Shown: positions 41,015 through 50,713, counted from the stretch's first letter. The stretch is DNA of 64,000 nt from JAWLCA01 sp041687395 (GCA_041687395.1 JAWLCA010000005.1:1-64000); one strand, 5' to 3'. Notes: generated from the sequence alone by a model not told the origin. Translations and numbers: made by a program.

Positions 41015-42442
41015 ATGGTGATCCCGGTGTCACGAACAAGCGAAACCCGACCCATGGTGCCTGCGACCCTTGGCCTCCCCGCGCGCGAGACGCGCAGCGA
41101 ATGGCTGCGGCTGCGCACGCTGATCCTGCTGCGCTGGATGGCCATCGCGGGGCAACTGACAGCGATCACCGTGGCCTACCGGTTCTACGGCGTGCAACTG
41201 GACCTTGGCGCCTGCCTCCTCGTGGTGGGGGCGGGGATCATCGCGAACCTGATCGCGCTGTTCGTCTTTCCCGAAAACCGCCGCCTGACCGAGGCGCAGG
41301 CGGCAGTCACGCTCTTGTTCGACATCACCCAGCTGGCGCTGCTGCTGTATCTGACCGGCGGGCTGCACAACCCCTTTGCGCTGCTGATCCTGGCGCCGGT
41401 CACGATCTCGGCCAGCGTGCTGCAACTGCGCACCACGGTGTTCCTGGGGCTGATGGCGATCTCGGCGGTCACGATTCTGGTCTTCGCCTACAGGCCCCTG
41501 GTGCTGGCGGACGGCACGGTGCTGCAGGTGCCGCCACTGTTCGAATTCGGCTTCTGGCTGTCCATCGTCATCGGCGTGGTCTTCCTGGGCGCCTATGCCT
41601 GGCGCGTGGCGACCGAGATCCATTCGATGTCGGATGCGCTGCTGGCCACGCAGACGGCGCTGGCGCGCGAGCAGAAGCTGACCGATCTGGGCGGCGTGGT
41701 GGCGGCGGCGGCGCACGAACTGGGCACGCCGCTGGCCACAATCAAGCTGGTCAGCGCCGAGCTGATCGAGGAGCTGGAGGATGCCGGCCTGCGGGCCGAT
41801 GCCGAGCTTATCCGCGATCAGGCCGACCGCTGCCGCGACATCCTGCGCTCGATGGGCCGGGCCGGAAAGGACGACCTGCACCTGCGCAGCGCGCCGCTCG
41901 CGACCGTCCTGCGCGAAGCGGCGGAGCCGCACGCCGACCGCGGCAGGCAGATCCTGTTCGACCTTGCCCCCGGCCCCGGCGGCGACGACCGGATGCCCAC
42001 CATCCGCCGCCAGCCCGAGGTGATCCACGGCCTGCGCAACCTGATCCAGAACGCGGTCGATTTCGCCGCCACCACCGTCTGGATCGACGCGCGCTGGACC
42101 GCGCGCAGCCTGACAGTGCGGATCGTGGACGACGGGCCGGGCTTTCCGCCGCAGGTGCTGGGCCGGATCGGCGACCCCTTCGTGCGCCGCCGCCGGGGCG
42201 CGCAATCGCAGGGACGGCGGCCGGGATACGAAGGCATGGGGCTGGGCCTGTTCATCGCCAAGACCCTGCTGGAGCGGACCGGGGCGGAACTCAGCTTCGC
42301 CAACGGCGCCGACCCCTTCCTGACCGAGGCCGAGCGCCCGGACCGGTGCGGCGCCATCGTCGAGGTGATCTGGCCCCGCGCCCGCATCGCCGCCCCCGCC
42401 GTGACAGCGGGTCTGGGCGAGAACCGCCCGATCACCGTTTGA
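41015..42442 (+). CDS. regB: redox sensor kinase RegB/PrrB, 475 aa
   Basis: Six hydrophobic segments precede the kinase. GGLHNPFALL is the ubiquinone-binding GGXXNPF loop. The H-box is AAAHELGTPLATIKL, and QADRCRDILRSMGRAGKDD carries the redox-active Cys box of RegB. The ATPase has NLIQNAVDFA, DDGPGFP and GMGLGLFIAKTLLER. It phosphorylates RegA when the quinone pool is reduced. ATG 41015 or Met14 (41054) could be the start. Its 3' end overlaps the convergent DraG-like gene by 11 bp. Confidence 0.95.
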   Translation: MVIPVSRTSETRPMVPATLGLPARETRSEWLRLRTLILLRWMAIAGQLTAITVAYRFYGVQLDLGACLLVVGAGIIANLIALFVFPENRRLTEAQAAVTLLFDITQLALLLYLTGGLHNPFALLILAPVTISASVLQLRTTVFLGLMAISAVTILVFAYRPLVLADGTVLQVPPLFEFGFWLSIVIGVVFLGAYAWRVATEIHSMSDALLATQTALAREQKLTDLGGVVAAAAHELGTPLATIKLVSAELIEELEDAGLRADAELIRDQADRCRDILRSMGRAGKDDLHLRSAPLATVLREAAEPHADRGRQILFDLAPGPGGDDRMPTIRRQPEVIHGLRNLIQNAVDFAATTVWIDARWTARSLTVRIVDDGPGFPPQVLGRIGDPFVRRRRGAQSQGRRPGYEGMGLGLFIAKTLLERTGAELSFANGADPFLTEAERPDRCGAIVEVIWPRARIAAPAVTAGLGENRPITV

Positions 42443-43202
42443 TCCGTCCGACCGCAGCGTCGAACCGGTCCAGCACCGAGCGCAGATCGTCGGTCAGATA
42501 GCCCCGCGCCCGGTTGGCGATGTCTCCCGGCACGCCATGGATCGCCTCGGCCACCGCGCCGGCGATGCAGGCCAGCGTGTCGGTATCGCCGCCCAGACAG
42601 ACGGCGGTGCGCGCGGCGCTCTCCCAGTCGGCGGATTCGAACGCCGCGGCCAGCGCGGGCGGCACTGTGCCCTCGGCGCTGACGTCAAAGCCGCGCCGGG
42701 TCAACGCCACCGCCGGGCGCAGGTCATAGCCGTACTGCTGCCCGACCCGGTCCCGCACTTCGGCCACGGTCTCGCCATCGCGCAGGGCGAAGATCGCCTC
42801 CGCCACCGCCTGCGCGCCGCAAATGGCCTTGGGGTGGTCGTGGCTGACGGCCGCCTGCGCCGCGGCCAGTTCTGCCGCCTGTTCCGCCGTTTCCGCCAGC
42901 CAGCCCACGGCAGCCACCCGCATCGGCGCACCGTTGCCCCAGCTGCCATAGGCGGGCATGTCCGCACTCAGCGCCCAGCGCCGAAACATGCCGCCATAGC
43001 CTGCATCCGGATACCGGCGGACAAAGGCACGCAGGGTGGCAGCGAAATCGGCACCCTCCAGGATCGCCTGCGCCACCGCCAGCGTGCAGACCGTGTCGTC
43101 GGTGAACCGGCAGCGCGTGTGGAACAGCGCGAACCCCTCGGGCGGGGCCGGGTCGCCCTCGAACCGCGATCCGATGATGTCGCCTGCAATCGCCCCGATC
43201 AT
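42432..43202 (-). CDS. ADP-ribosylglycohydrolase (DraG-like), 256 aa
   Basis: MIGAIAGDIIGSRFEG and CRFTDDTVCTLAVAQAIL bring the first metal-binding aspartates; RTAVCLGGDTDTLACIAGAV the second set. This is the DraG/ARH fold, which removes ADP-ribose from proteins or hydrolyses related ADP-ribosyl compounds. No nitrogenase regulation genes are nearby, so the substrate is open. The start at 43202 matches the family; upstream frame to 43460 is not coding. It is convergent with regB (11-bp overlap). Confidence 0.88.
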   Translation of the reverse strand: MIGAIAGDIIGSRFEGDPAPPEGFALFHTRCRFTDDTVCTLAVAQAILEGADFAATLRAFVRRYPDAGYGGMFRRWALSADMPAYGSWGNGAPMRVAAVGWLAETAEQAAELAAAQAAVSHDHPKAICGAQAVAEAIFALRDGETVAEVRDRVGQQYGYDLRPAVALTRRGFDVSAEGTVPPALAAAFESADWESAARTAVCLGGDTDTLACIAGAVAEAIHGVPGDIANRARGYLTDDLRSVLDRFDAAVGRIKR

Positions 43203-43305
43203 CGCACGCCCCCTCACCCGACAGTGAACCAGCCGCAGCCCCCGGTTGCAACGCCGCCCCGCGCTGCTAGGCTGCGCGCAACCCCACAAACCCGCAGGAT
43301 GGACG

Positions 43306-44562
43306 ATGACCCGAGTTGAGACCCCCACTGCCGACCCCATCGACCCCTTGATGCTGGACCGGCTGGCCGACCTGACCGTGCACGTGGGCCTGAACCTGCA
43401 GCCGGGGCAGGACCTGCTGCTCACCGCCCCGGTCGAGGCGCTGCCGCTGGTCCGCCGCATCGCCGCCGCCGCCTATCGCGCCGGCGCGGGCCTCGTCACG
43501 CCGCTGCTGTCTGATCCGGAGGTGACGCTGGCGCGCTACCGCCACGCTCATGACGACACCTTCGACCACGCCGCCGGCTGGCTGTACGAGGGGATGGGCG
43601 CGGCATTTGACGCCAACACCGCGCGGCTGGCCATCGTGGGCGACGACCCGATGCTGCTGGCGGACCAGGACGCCGAAAAGGTGGGCCGCGCCAACAAGGC
43701 CAATTCCATCGCCTATTCGCCCGCGCGCGAACGCATCACCCGGTTCGACATCAACTGGAACATCATCGCCTGGCCCGGTACCGCCTGGGCGGGCCGCATG
43801 TTCCCCGACCTGCCCGCCGATCAGGCGGTGGCCCGGCTGGCGCAGGCGATCTTTGCCGCCTCCCGCGTCGATCAGGGCGATCCGGTGGCGGCCTGGGACG
43901 CGCACAACGCCACGCTGCGCACCCGCTGCGACTGGCTGAACGGCCAGAATTTCCACGCGCTGCACTTCACCGGCCCCGGCACCGACCTGACGGTGGGGCT
44001 GGCCGACGGGCACGAATGGATGGGCGGCGCGTCGCTCGCACGCAACGGTGTGATCTGCAACCCCAACATCCCCAGTGAAGAGGTCTTCACCACCCCCCAC
44101 GCGATGCGCGTGGACGGCCACGTCAGCTCCACCAAGCCGCTGTCGCATCAGGGCAGCCTGATCGACAACATCCACGTCCGGTTCGAGGGCGGCCGCATCA
44201 CCGAGGCAAGCGCGACGAAGGGCGAGGCGGTGCTGCAAAAGGTGCTGGACAGCGACGAAGGCGCCCGCCGCCTGGGCGAGGTGGCGCTGGTCCCCCACGG
44301 CTCCCCCATCTCGCAATCGGGGCTGCTGTTCTACAACACCCTGTTCGACGAAAACGCCGCCTGCCACATCGCGCTGGGCCAGTGCTATTCCAAGTGCTTC
44401 CGCGATGGCGACAAGCTCACGCCCGACCAGATCGCCGCGCAGGGCGGCAACTCCAGCGTGATCCACATCGACTGGATGATCGGCTCCGGCCAGGTGGACA
44501 TCGACGGGGTTCATGCGGATGGCACCCGCGTGCCGGTGATGCGCGGGGGGGAGTGGGCGTAG
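43306..44562 (+). CDS. M29-family aminopeptidase, 418 aa
   Basis: LDRLADLTVHVGLNLQPGQD, FVxP-type motifs, GTDLTVGLADGHEWMGG, CNPNIPSEEVFTTPHAMRVD, and EVALVPHGSPISQSGLLFYN with NTLFDENAACHIALG are conserved in thermophilic-type M29 metallo-aminopeptidases (AmpS/PepS). Two metal ions are bound by Glu, His and Asp in these motifs. It acts on N-termini of peptides in the cytoplasm. ATG 43306 is preferred; the frame to 43246 is antisense to the DraG-like gene's promoter region. Confidence 0.9.
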   Translation: MTRVETPTADPIDPLMLDRLADLTVHVGLNLQPGQDLLLTAPVEALPLVRRIAAAAYRAGAGLVTPLLSDPEVTLARYRHAHDDTFDHAAGWLYEGMGAAFDANTARLAIVGDDPMLLADQDAEKVGRANKANSIAYSPARERITRFDINWNIIAWPGTAWAGRMFPDLPADQAVARLAQAIFAASRVDQGDPVAAWDAHNATLRTRCDWLNGQNFHALHFTGPGTDLTVGLADGHEWMGGASLARNGVICNPNIPSEEVFTTPHAMRVDGHVSSTKPLSHQGSLIDNIHVRFEGGRITEASATKGEAVLQKVLDSDEGARRLGEVALVPHGSPISQSGLLFYNTLFDENAACHIALGQCYSKCFRDGDKLTPDQIAAQGGNSSVIHIDWMIGSGQVDIDGVHADGTRVPVMRGGEWA

Positions 44563-44822
44563 CGGCAAAGACGCCACTCGCCGCATCCGCGCGCTCAACG
44601 CCGTGGCTGTCCCATGGTGGGCGCTTCGAACCGCCTGGCATGAAAACTCTATCGCGTCCCATCTCCTGACGACCGTGACGCCCCTGCCCTGCGCATGCGC
44701 CCGCCCGGGAGAAGGGGCGGGCGCGGCCCGGGCTGCGCGCCCGGGCCGGTGCGCGAATCCGCCAGCCAACGAAAGCCGGTCCGCCGCTGCGATAACAGGG
44801 TGCCGACGACGAAGTGAGCCCT

Positions 44823-44876
44823 TATAGCGAATTCGCTATATCGCTAATATTCTATAATGACTGCGTCAGCGGTCAA
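44823..44876 (-). promoter_or_regulatory. orphan promoter with perfect TATAGC-N6-GCTATA operator
   Basis: On the minus strand TTGACC (44871-44876), 16 bp, TAGAAT (44849-44854) form a promoter. Starting near its transcription start is an 18-bp perfect palindrome TATAGCGAATTCGCTATA (44823-44840). The arms match the operator of the XRE gene at 1105-1122 in 11 of 12 positions. No gene follows on this strand for at least 250 bp. Confidence 0.6.
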
Positions 44877-44911
44877 GTCACTGACTAACAAGAATTTCCA
44901 GGCCAAACCCC

Positions 44912-44946
44912 AACGTTTGCACTTCAGATGCACGTGACTCATACGT
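44912..44946. repeat. two-unit version of the ATGCAC repeat block
   Basis: AACGTTTGCAC, then ATGCAC 11 bp further, then CATACGTCG. It lies about 40 bp upstream of the orphan promoter -35. The same block with three units lies at 1172-1216 upstream of the XRE promoter. The stretch AGATGCACGTGA..CATACGTCG is shared almost base for base. Confidence 0.55.
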
Positions 44947-44976
44947 CGTGTGCGCATGCCGTTTCGGGGTCGGGGC

Positions 44977-47787
44977 TCAGTGCGCCTCCGCCCAGGTATC
45001 CCCCGCCCCGCCGTCCACGGTCAGCGGCACCGACAGCTTCAGCACCGGCTCGGCCGCGTGCTCCATGACCTGCCGGACGGCGGCGATCGTGTCCCCCACC
45101 GCGCCTTCCTCGACCTCGAACACCAGTTCGTCGTGGACGGTCAGAAGCATCCTTGCGGGAAGTTTTTCAATGGCTTGCGGCACGCGGATCATGGCGCGGC
45201 GGATGATGTCGGCGGCCGTGCCTTGAATGGGTGCGTTGATCGCCGCGCGCCGGGCAAAGCCTGCCGTCGGCCCCTTGGCGTTGATCTCGGGCGTGTGGAT
45301 GCGCCGGCCAAACAGGGTGGCCACATGCCCATGCTCCCTGGCAAAGGCAATGGTGCTGTCCATGTAGTCGCGGATTCCCGGAAAACGATCAAAATAAGTA
45401 TCGATGAACTTCTGCGCCTGCTCCCGCGGAATGCGCAGGTTGCGCGCCAACCCGAAGCCCGAAATGCCGTAGATCACCCCGAAATTGATCGCCTTCGCCT
45501 GGCGCCGGATCTCGGGCGTCATCGCCTCCAACGGCACGTCGAACATCTCGGACGCGGTCATGGCGTGGATGTCCAGGCCTTCGCCAAACGCCTGTTTCAA
45601 CGCGGGAATATCGGCGATATGGGCCAGGATCCGCAGCTCGATCTGGCTGTAATCCAGACTGACCAGCTTGTGCCCATCGGCCGCGATGAAGGCGCTACGA
45701 ATGCGCCGCCCCTCCTCAGTCCGCACGGGAATGTTCTGCAGGTTCGGATCGGTGGAGGCCAGCCGCCCCGTCACCGCCCCGGTCATCACGTAGGACGTAT
45801 GCACGCGGCCTGTATCCGGGTGGATATGCCCCTGCAGCGCATCGGTATAGGTCGATTTCAGCTTCGAAATCTGCCGCCAATCCAACACCCGCGCGGGCAG
45901 GTCATGCCCCTCGGCGGCCAGATCCTCCAGCACGTCGGCGCCGGTCGCATAGGCCCCGGTCTTGCCCTTCTTGCCGCCCTGCAGGCTCATCTTGTCGAAC
46001 AGAATCTCGCCCAATTGCTTGGGTGAGCCGACGTTGAACCGCTCGCCTGCCAGTTCGTGTATCTCCGCCTCCAGAGCCGCCATCTTCTGGCTGAAAGCGT
46101 TCGACATCCGGCTCAGCGCATCGCGATCGACCTTGATACCAACCATCTCCATCTCGGCCAGCACCGGCAACAGCGGGCGCTCCAGCCTCTCATAGACCGT
46201 CGTCACCCGCGCCTCGTGCAGTGCGGGCCGGAAGCTTTGCCACAGCCGCAGCGTCACGTCCGCATCCTCGGCGGCATACTTCGTGGCCTCGTCCACCGGC
46301 ACGCGGTCAAAGGTGATCTGCGCCTTGCCCGAGCCCAACAACTGCTTGATCGGAATGGGAACATGGCCAAGATACTGCTCGGATAGCGTATCCATCCCGT
46401 GGCCGTGCAAGCCCGCGTGCATCGCATAGGACATCAGCATCGTATCGTCGAACCCGGCCAACCGGATGCCGTAGCGGGCCAGCATCTTGGCGTCGTATTT
46501 CAGGTTCTGCCCGATCTTGAGCGTGGAAGGATCCTCCAGCATCGGCTTCAGCGCGGCCAGCGCCTCGGCCATCAGGAGCTGGCCCTCTACAGGCTTGTCG
46601 TCGCCATCGAACAGATCGCCCCCGCCGGACCGATGACCAAGCGGGATGTAGGCCGCGCGCCCGGGCCGGGTCGCAAGCGACACGCCCACGAGATCGGCGC
46701 GCATCTCGTCCAGCCCCGTCGTTTCGGTATCGACGGCAACGAATCCCTGATCGGCGATCTCGTCCAGCCACTCCTGCAACGTCTTCATGTCGCGGACCGT
46801 GACATAGGCGCCCGGCTCGAACGGCGCGGGAACGGGATCGTTCTTGTCCGTCGCGGCCTCGGACTCGCCGCTGGGCACCGGGTCGGGCAGCACCATCTCC
46901 ACGCCCAGTTTCTCGGACACGCGGCGGGTCAGGGTGCGGAACTCCATCTCGTTCAGAAACGCCATCAGCGCCTGCGGATCGGGCGCACGCACCTCCATAT
47001 CATCCAGCGGCATCTGCGTCGGCATGTCGGCATCCAGTTCCACCAGCCGGCGAGAAATCCGGATCTGCTCGGCATTCTCGATCAGGGTCTGCCGGCGCTT
47101 GGGCTGCTTGATCTCGTCCGCACGGGCCAGCAGCGTCTCAAGATCGCCGAATTCGTTGATCAGCAGGGCTGCAGTCTTGATCCCGATCCCTGGCGCGCCG
47201 GGGATGTTGTCGACCGAGTCGCCCGCAAGCGCCTGCACATCAACCACCTTTTCGGGCGGCACGCCGAACTTCTCCGCCACCTCTTCGGGGCCGATGCGGC
47301 GGTTCTTCATCGGGTCCAGCATCTCGATACCGTCGCCCACCAACTGCATCAGGTCCTTGTCGGAACTCACGATGGTCACCCGCCCGCCCGCGTCCCGCGC
47401 CCGGCAGGCCAGCGTGGCGATGATGTCGTCGGCCTCGTAATCCTCTACCTCGATGCAGGTCAGGTTGAAGGCCCGCGTCGCCTCGCGCGTCAGGGGAAAC
47501 TGCGGCTTCAGATCCTCGGGCAACTCGGGCCGGTTGGCCTTGTACTCGGGGTAGATCTCGTTGCGAAAGGTCTTGGAGGAGTAGTCGAAGATCACCGCCG
47601 CATGGGTCGCGGCATCGTCGCCGGTGTTGTTCTCGATGTAGCGGAACAGCATGTTGCAGAAGCCCGCCACCGCGCCGATCGGCAGACCGTCCGACCGCCG
47701 CGTCAGCGGCGGCAGCGCGTGATAAGCCCGAAAGATATAGGCCGATCCGTCGATCAGATGCAGATGGTGCCCCTTGCCGAAACTCAT
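44977..47787 (-). CDS. polA: DNA polymerase I, 936 aa
   Basis: The 5'-nuclease domain begins HLHLIDGSAYIFRAYHALPP and has GDSVDNIPGAPGIGIKTAAL. The 3'-5' exonuclease is intact, with FVAVDTETTGLDE and YAAEDADVT. The polymerase has SLDYSQIELRILAHIADIP, RRQAKAINFGVIYGISGFGL and LLTVHDELVFEV. Length is normal for alphaproteobacteria. It replaces RNA primers and fills repair gaps. It is a single gene; ATG at 47787. Confidence 0.98.
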   Translation of the reverse strand: MSFGKGHHLHLIDGSAYIFRAYHALPPLTRRSDGLPIGAVAGFCNMLFRYIENNTGDDAATHAAVIFDYSSKTFRNEIYPEYKANRPELPEDLKPQFPLTREATRAFNLTCIEVEDYEADDIIATLACRARDAGGRVTIVSSDKDLMQLVGDGIEMLDPMKNRRIGPEEVAEKFGVPPEKVVDVQALAGDSVDNIPGAPGIGIKTAALLINEFGDLETLLARADEIKQPKRRQTLIENAEQIRISRRLVELDADMPTQMPLDDMEVRAPDPQALMAFLNEMEFRTLTRRVSEKLGVEMVLPDPVPSGESEAATDKNDPVPAPFEPGAYVTVRDMKTLQEWLDEIADQGFVAVDTETTGLDEMRADLVGVSLATRPGRAAYIPLGHRSGGGDLFDGDDKPVEGQLLMAEALAALKPMLEDPSTLKIGQNLKYDAKMLARYGIRLAGFDDTMLMSYAMHAGLHGHGMDTLSEQYLGHVPIPIKQLLGSGKAQITFDRVPVDEATKYAAEDADVTLRLWQSFRPALHEARVTTVYERLERPLLPVLAEMEMVGIKVDRDALSRMSNAFSQKMAALEAEIHELAGERFNVGSPKQLGEILFDKMSLQGGKKGKTGAYATGADVLEDLAAEGHDLPARVLDWRQISKLKSTYTDALQGHIHPDTGRVHTSYVMTGAVTGRLASTDPNLQNIPVRTEEGRRIRSAFIAADGHKLVSLDYSQIELRILAHIADIPALKQAFGEGLDIHAMTASEMFDVPLEAMTPEIRRQAKAINFGVIYGISGFGLARNLRIPREQAQKFIDTYFDRFPGIRDYMDSTIAFAREHGHVATLFGRRIHTPEINAKGPTAGFARRAAINAPIQGTAADIIRRAMIRVPQAIEKLPARMLLTVHDELVFEVEEGAVGDTIAAVRQVMEHAAEPVLKLSVPLTVDGGAGDTWAEAH

Positions 47788-47924
47788 CGTGCCGCGCCCC
47801 CTTTTGCCCCGTTCCTAACGCAGCCCACAGGCGGGTGCGACCGCGTTCTGACCTCGGCCGGCCAACCGGGCGTCAGGCGCCGCTGCCTTGTCACTGCACG
47901 GGTCTGCGTGCCCCACCTGCGGGT

Positions 47925-48140
47925 TCAGGCGGCCCTGTCCGACCCATCGTCCACGTAATCCTCGTGGATGAAGCGCTTGTCGCAATAGCCGCATTCCACC
48001 CAGCCGGTGTCATGCGGGATCGACAGCCAGACGCGGGGATGGCCAAGCGCGCTCCCGCCCCCGTCGCAACAGACCCGGAAGGTGCTGACCACCTCGGACT
48101 CGGGCGGCTGGTGTTCGGGTTCGGCCTTTGGCGGCGTCAT
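47925..48140 (-). CDS. zinc-finger protein of NDUFS6-like zf-CHCC type, 71 aa
   Basis: FRVCCDGGGSALGHPRVWLS and GWVECGYCDKRFI give the C..H..C..C zinc site of the zf-CHCC family, related to complex I subunit NDUFS6. A GGHP-like turn is present. The length fits bacterial members. It may assist respiratory complex I or act in the cytoplasm. It lies between polA and the ABC ATPase, alone on its strand. Confidence 0.82.
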   Translation of the reverse strand: MTPPKAEPEHQPPESEVVSTFRVCCDGGGSALGHPRVWLSIPHDTGWVECGYCDKRFIHEDYVDDGSDRAA

Positions 48141-48239
48141 GGCAGGCTTCCTTGTGCTGCGGCGCAGGGCGTCCTAGATCGGGACACACGATAGCAAGCC
48201 GCCGCCGCCGGGCACAAGGCCAGCGACCGCGCACATGGG

Positions 48240-49208
48240 ATGAATATGACCGAGAACGCAATCGAGATCACCGGCCTGCGCAAGACCTATGCGGGCACCC
48301 GCGGGCAACCGGGGCACGAGGCGTTGAAGGGCGTTGACCTGACCGTGCCCGCGGGCTCGATCTTCGGACTTCTGGGGCCGAACGGCGCGGGCAAGTCGAC
48401 GCTGATCAACATCCTCGCCGGCCTGGTCACCAAGACCGCCGGCAAAGTGGTGATCTGGGGCTTCGACCAGGATGTGAACCCGCGCCAGAGCCGGGCCGCG
48501 ATTGGCGTGATGCCGCAAGAGCTGAACATGGACCCGTTCTTCTCGCCACGTGCCGCGCTGGAGGTTCAGGCGGGCCTTTACGGCGTGCCGAAATCCCAGC
48601 GGCGGACCGATGCGATCCTTGACCTGATCGGACTGACGGACAAGGCCAACGCCCATGCGCGCAGCCTGTCGGGCGGGATGAAGCGGCGGCTGCTGCTGGG
48701 CAAGGCGCTGGTGCACCACCCGCAGGTTCTGGTGCTGGACGAACCCACGGCGGGCGTGGATCTGGAACTGCGCCAGATGCTCTGGACCAACGTGCGGCGG
48801 CTGAACGAACAGGGCATGACGATCATCCTGACCACCCACTACCTCGAAGAGGCCGAGGAGATGTGCGACGAGATCGCCATCATCGACAAGGGCGAGGTGG
48901 TGGCGCGCGACAAGACGTCGACGCTGATCGGCCAGATGGACGCCAAGACCCTGGTGATCCACCCCGAAGGCGCGGTCCCCGACACGATTCCCCTGCCCGA
49001 CGATGTCACGCTCGACCGTCGCCGCGACGGCAGCCTCGCGCTGGGGTATCGCACCGGGCGCACATCGGCCGGTGCGGTGCTTTCCGCGCTGACGGCCGCC
49101 GGGGTGACGATCCGCGATGTGAACAGCGAGGAAGCGCATCTTGAAGATGTGTTCCTCGCCCTCACCTCGTCCTCGGCCGCACCCGCGACGGCGACCGCCC
49201 AAGGCTGA
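48240..49208 (+). CDS. ABC transporter ATP-binding protein without adjacent permease, 322 aa
   Basis: GLLGPNGAGKSTLINILAGL (Walker A), ARSLSGGMKRRLLLGKALVH (signature), QVLVLDEPTAGVDLELRQML (Walker B) and LTTHYLEEAEEMCDEIAI form a complete ABC-2-type ATPase. A 75-residue C-terminal regulatory domain follows. Such proteins pair with an ABC-2 permease, usually the next gene, but here the minus-strand HIT gene follows. The partner must be elsewhere. The first ATG (48240) or the third residue Met could start it. Confidence 0.88.
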   Translation: MNMTENAIEITGLRKTYAGTRGQPGHEALKGVDLTVPAGSIFGLLGPNGAGKSTLINILAGLVTKTAGKVVIWGFDQDVNPRQSRAAIGVMPQELNMDPFFSPRAALEVQAGLYGVPKSQRRTDAILDLIGLTDKANAHARSLSGGMKRRLLLGKALVHHPQVLVLDEPTAGVDLELRQMLWTNVRRLNEQGMTIILTTHYLEEAEEMCDEIAIIDKGEVVARDKTSTLIGQMDAKTLVIHPEGAVPDTIPLPDDVTLDRRRDGSLALGYRTGRTSAGAVLSALTAAGVTIRDVNSEEAHLEDVFLALTSSSAAPATATAQG

Positions 49209-49292
49209 GCCAAGGCACGCGGATTTTCCAAGCCCCCGATGATAAGCGATTTTCGGAAGCGCTGAAATCTGAGCCCTGCGCCGAACGTGCCC

Positions 49293-49682
49293 TCAGACGT
49301 GGGATTTCGAGCTTGGCAGCATCCGCCCCATGATTCGCCCGCCCAGGATGTGGACGTGGAGATGCGGCACATCCTGCACGCCATGCGCGCCTGCGTTCGC
49401 GATCAACCGAAACCCCTCGCCCGTCTCCAGATCGACACCCTCCTCGCGGCAAACCCGGCCGATGGCGCGGACGTAGTCCAGGATTTCGGCATCCGAGGCC
49501 TCGGCAGCGAAGTGGTCGAAGCTGACATAGGCGCCCTTGGGGATGACGAGCACATGGTTGGGGGCCTGCGGGACGATGTCGCGGAAGGCCAGACTGTGCT
49601 CGGTCTCCAGCACGGTGGTGTTCGGGATCTCACCGCGCAGGATGCGGGCAAAGATGTTCTGGTCGTCATAGGCATAGGACAT
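49293..49682 (-). CDS. HIT-family nucleotide-binding protein, 129 aa
   Basis: IFARILRGEIPNTTVLETEH, VLVIPKGAYVSFDHFAAEAS and VPHLHVHILGGRIMGRM, with the HxHxH triad, define an Hint/HIT hydrolase acting on adenosine-phosphoramidates or dinucleotides. GGAGG lies 7 bp before the ATG at 49682. It is downstream of adenosine kinase on the same strand, 41 bp apart, suggesting linked purine metabolism. Confidence 0.93.
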   Translation of the reverse strand: MSYAYDDQNIFARILRGEIPNTTVLETEHSLAFRDIVPQAPNHVLVIPKGAYVSFDHFAAEASDAEILDYVRAIGRVCREEGVDLETGEGFRLIANAGAHGVQDVPHLHVHILGGRIMGRMLPSSKSHV

Positions 49683-49723
49683 CGTGGTTCCTCCGTCGCT
49701 CGTTTCCTCGGGCTTTTGCCCGG

Positions 49724-50713
49724 TCAGATCAACCCCTCGGCCCGGAACCGCGCCCGCAGGTCGCTTTCCGGCCGCGCCCCCAGATGGCCGATCACCTCGG
49801 TCGCGGCCGAACAGCCCATCCGGCCCGCCGTGGGCATATCCTCGCCGGTGACAAGACCATACAGGAACCCGGCCGCAAACTGGTCGCCCGCACCAGTCGC
49901 ATCGACCGGCACCACGGTATCCACCGGCACCTCGGTCCGGTGCCCCTCGCGGATGATCACCACGCTTTCGCCCGACCGGGTGCAGACCACCAGCGGACAG
50001 TCGGCCGCCGCCTGCTCCAGCGCATCCTCCAGGTCGTTCGCCTCGTAAAGCGACACCCATTCCGACTGGTTACCGATCACGAAATCCATCTCGCCCGCGA
50101 CCAGCGCGCGGAAATCGGCGCGGTGCCGGTCCACGCAGAACGGGTCCGACAGCGCGATCCCCGCCCGCCCGCCGGCACCGCGGCAAGCCCGCGCCGCTGC
50201 CTGGAACGCCGCTTTGCCCTTGTCCTTGTCAAACAGATAGCCCTCAAGGAACAGAAGTTCCGCCTCGGCCATGACGCCCGCATCCACGTCCTCGGGGCCA
50301 AGCTCGGCCGAGATCCCCAGATAGGTGTTCATCGAGCGTTCGCCGTCAGGCGTCACGAAGATCATGCTGCGCGAGGTCGGCAGTTCCCCTTCCGGCACCG
50401 GCGGATTGACGAAATCCGTGCCCAGCCGCCCCATGTCGGTAGCGTAGAACTGCCCCAGATCATCATCCCGTACCCGGCCGACAAAGGCGGTGGGCAGGCC
50501 CAACTTGCCAAGCCCCGCCAAAGTGTTCGCCACCGACCCGCCTGACGCCTGCCGACGGCCACCCATCGCTCCATACAGGGTCTCGGCCCGCGGCCCTTCG
50601 ATCAGCTGCATGATGCCCTTGCGGATTTCCATCCGGTCCAGAAAGTCGTCGTCCACCGTGGTGATGACGTCGACGATGGCGTTGCCGATGCCGGCGACCT
50701 TGTATTTCTTCAT
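49724..50713 (-). CDS. PfkB-family adenosine kinase, 329 aa
   Basis: VAGIGNAIVDVITTVDDDFL, GGSVANTLAGLGKLGLPTAF and the C-terminal PVDATGAGDQFAAGFLYGLV (anion hole and catalytic Asp) identify the ribokinase superfamily. The arrangement fits alphaproteobacterial adenosine kinases. It would salvage adenosine, including that made by AhcY, to AMP. The start overlaps nth by ATGA, and HIT follows. Confidence 0.9.
   Translation of the reverse strand: MKKYKVAGIGNAIVDVITTVDDDFLDRMEIRKGIMQLIEGPRAETLYGAMGGRRQASGGSVANTLAGLGKLGLPTAFVGRVRDDDLGQFYATDMGRLGTDFVNPPVPEGELPTSRSMIFVTPDGERSMNTYLGISAELGPEDVDAGVMAEAELLFLEGYLFDKDKGKAAFQAAARACRGAGGRAGIALSDPFCVDRHRADFRALVAGEMDFVIGNQSEWVSLYEANDLEDALEQAAADCPLVVCTRSGESVVIIREGHRTEVPVDTVVPVDATGAGDQFAAGFLYGLVTGEDMPTAGRMGCSAATEVIGHLGARPESDLRARFRAEGLI

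Larger units (their letters stand above)
44563..44976. other. 410-bp intergenic region holding an orphan promoter module
   Basis: Two 3' ends meet here (peptidase and polA). About 44700-44750 has strong GC-rich inverted repeats (GGCCCGGGC / GCCCGGGCC). The right half contains a promoter, operator and repeat block described separately. No ORF downstream of that promoter looks convincing. Confidence 0.6.

Noticed and set aside
44417..44662. Small minus-strand ORF downstream of the orphan promoter at 44.8 kb
   Set aside because: Arg/Pro/Ser-rich, mostly antisense to the peptidase gene, and without proper ribosome-binding spacing.
43267..44769. Minus-strand 500-aa ORF across the M29 peptidase
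   Set aside because: Low-complexity antisense frame; the plus strand has family motifs.
46399..47958. Plus-strand 519-aa ORF over polA
   Set aside because: Antisense shadow of polA without domains.
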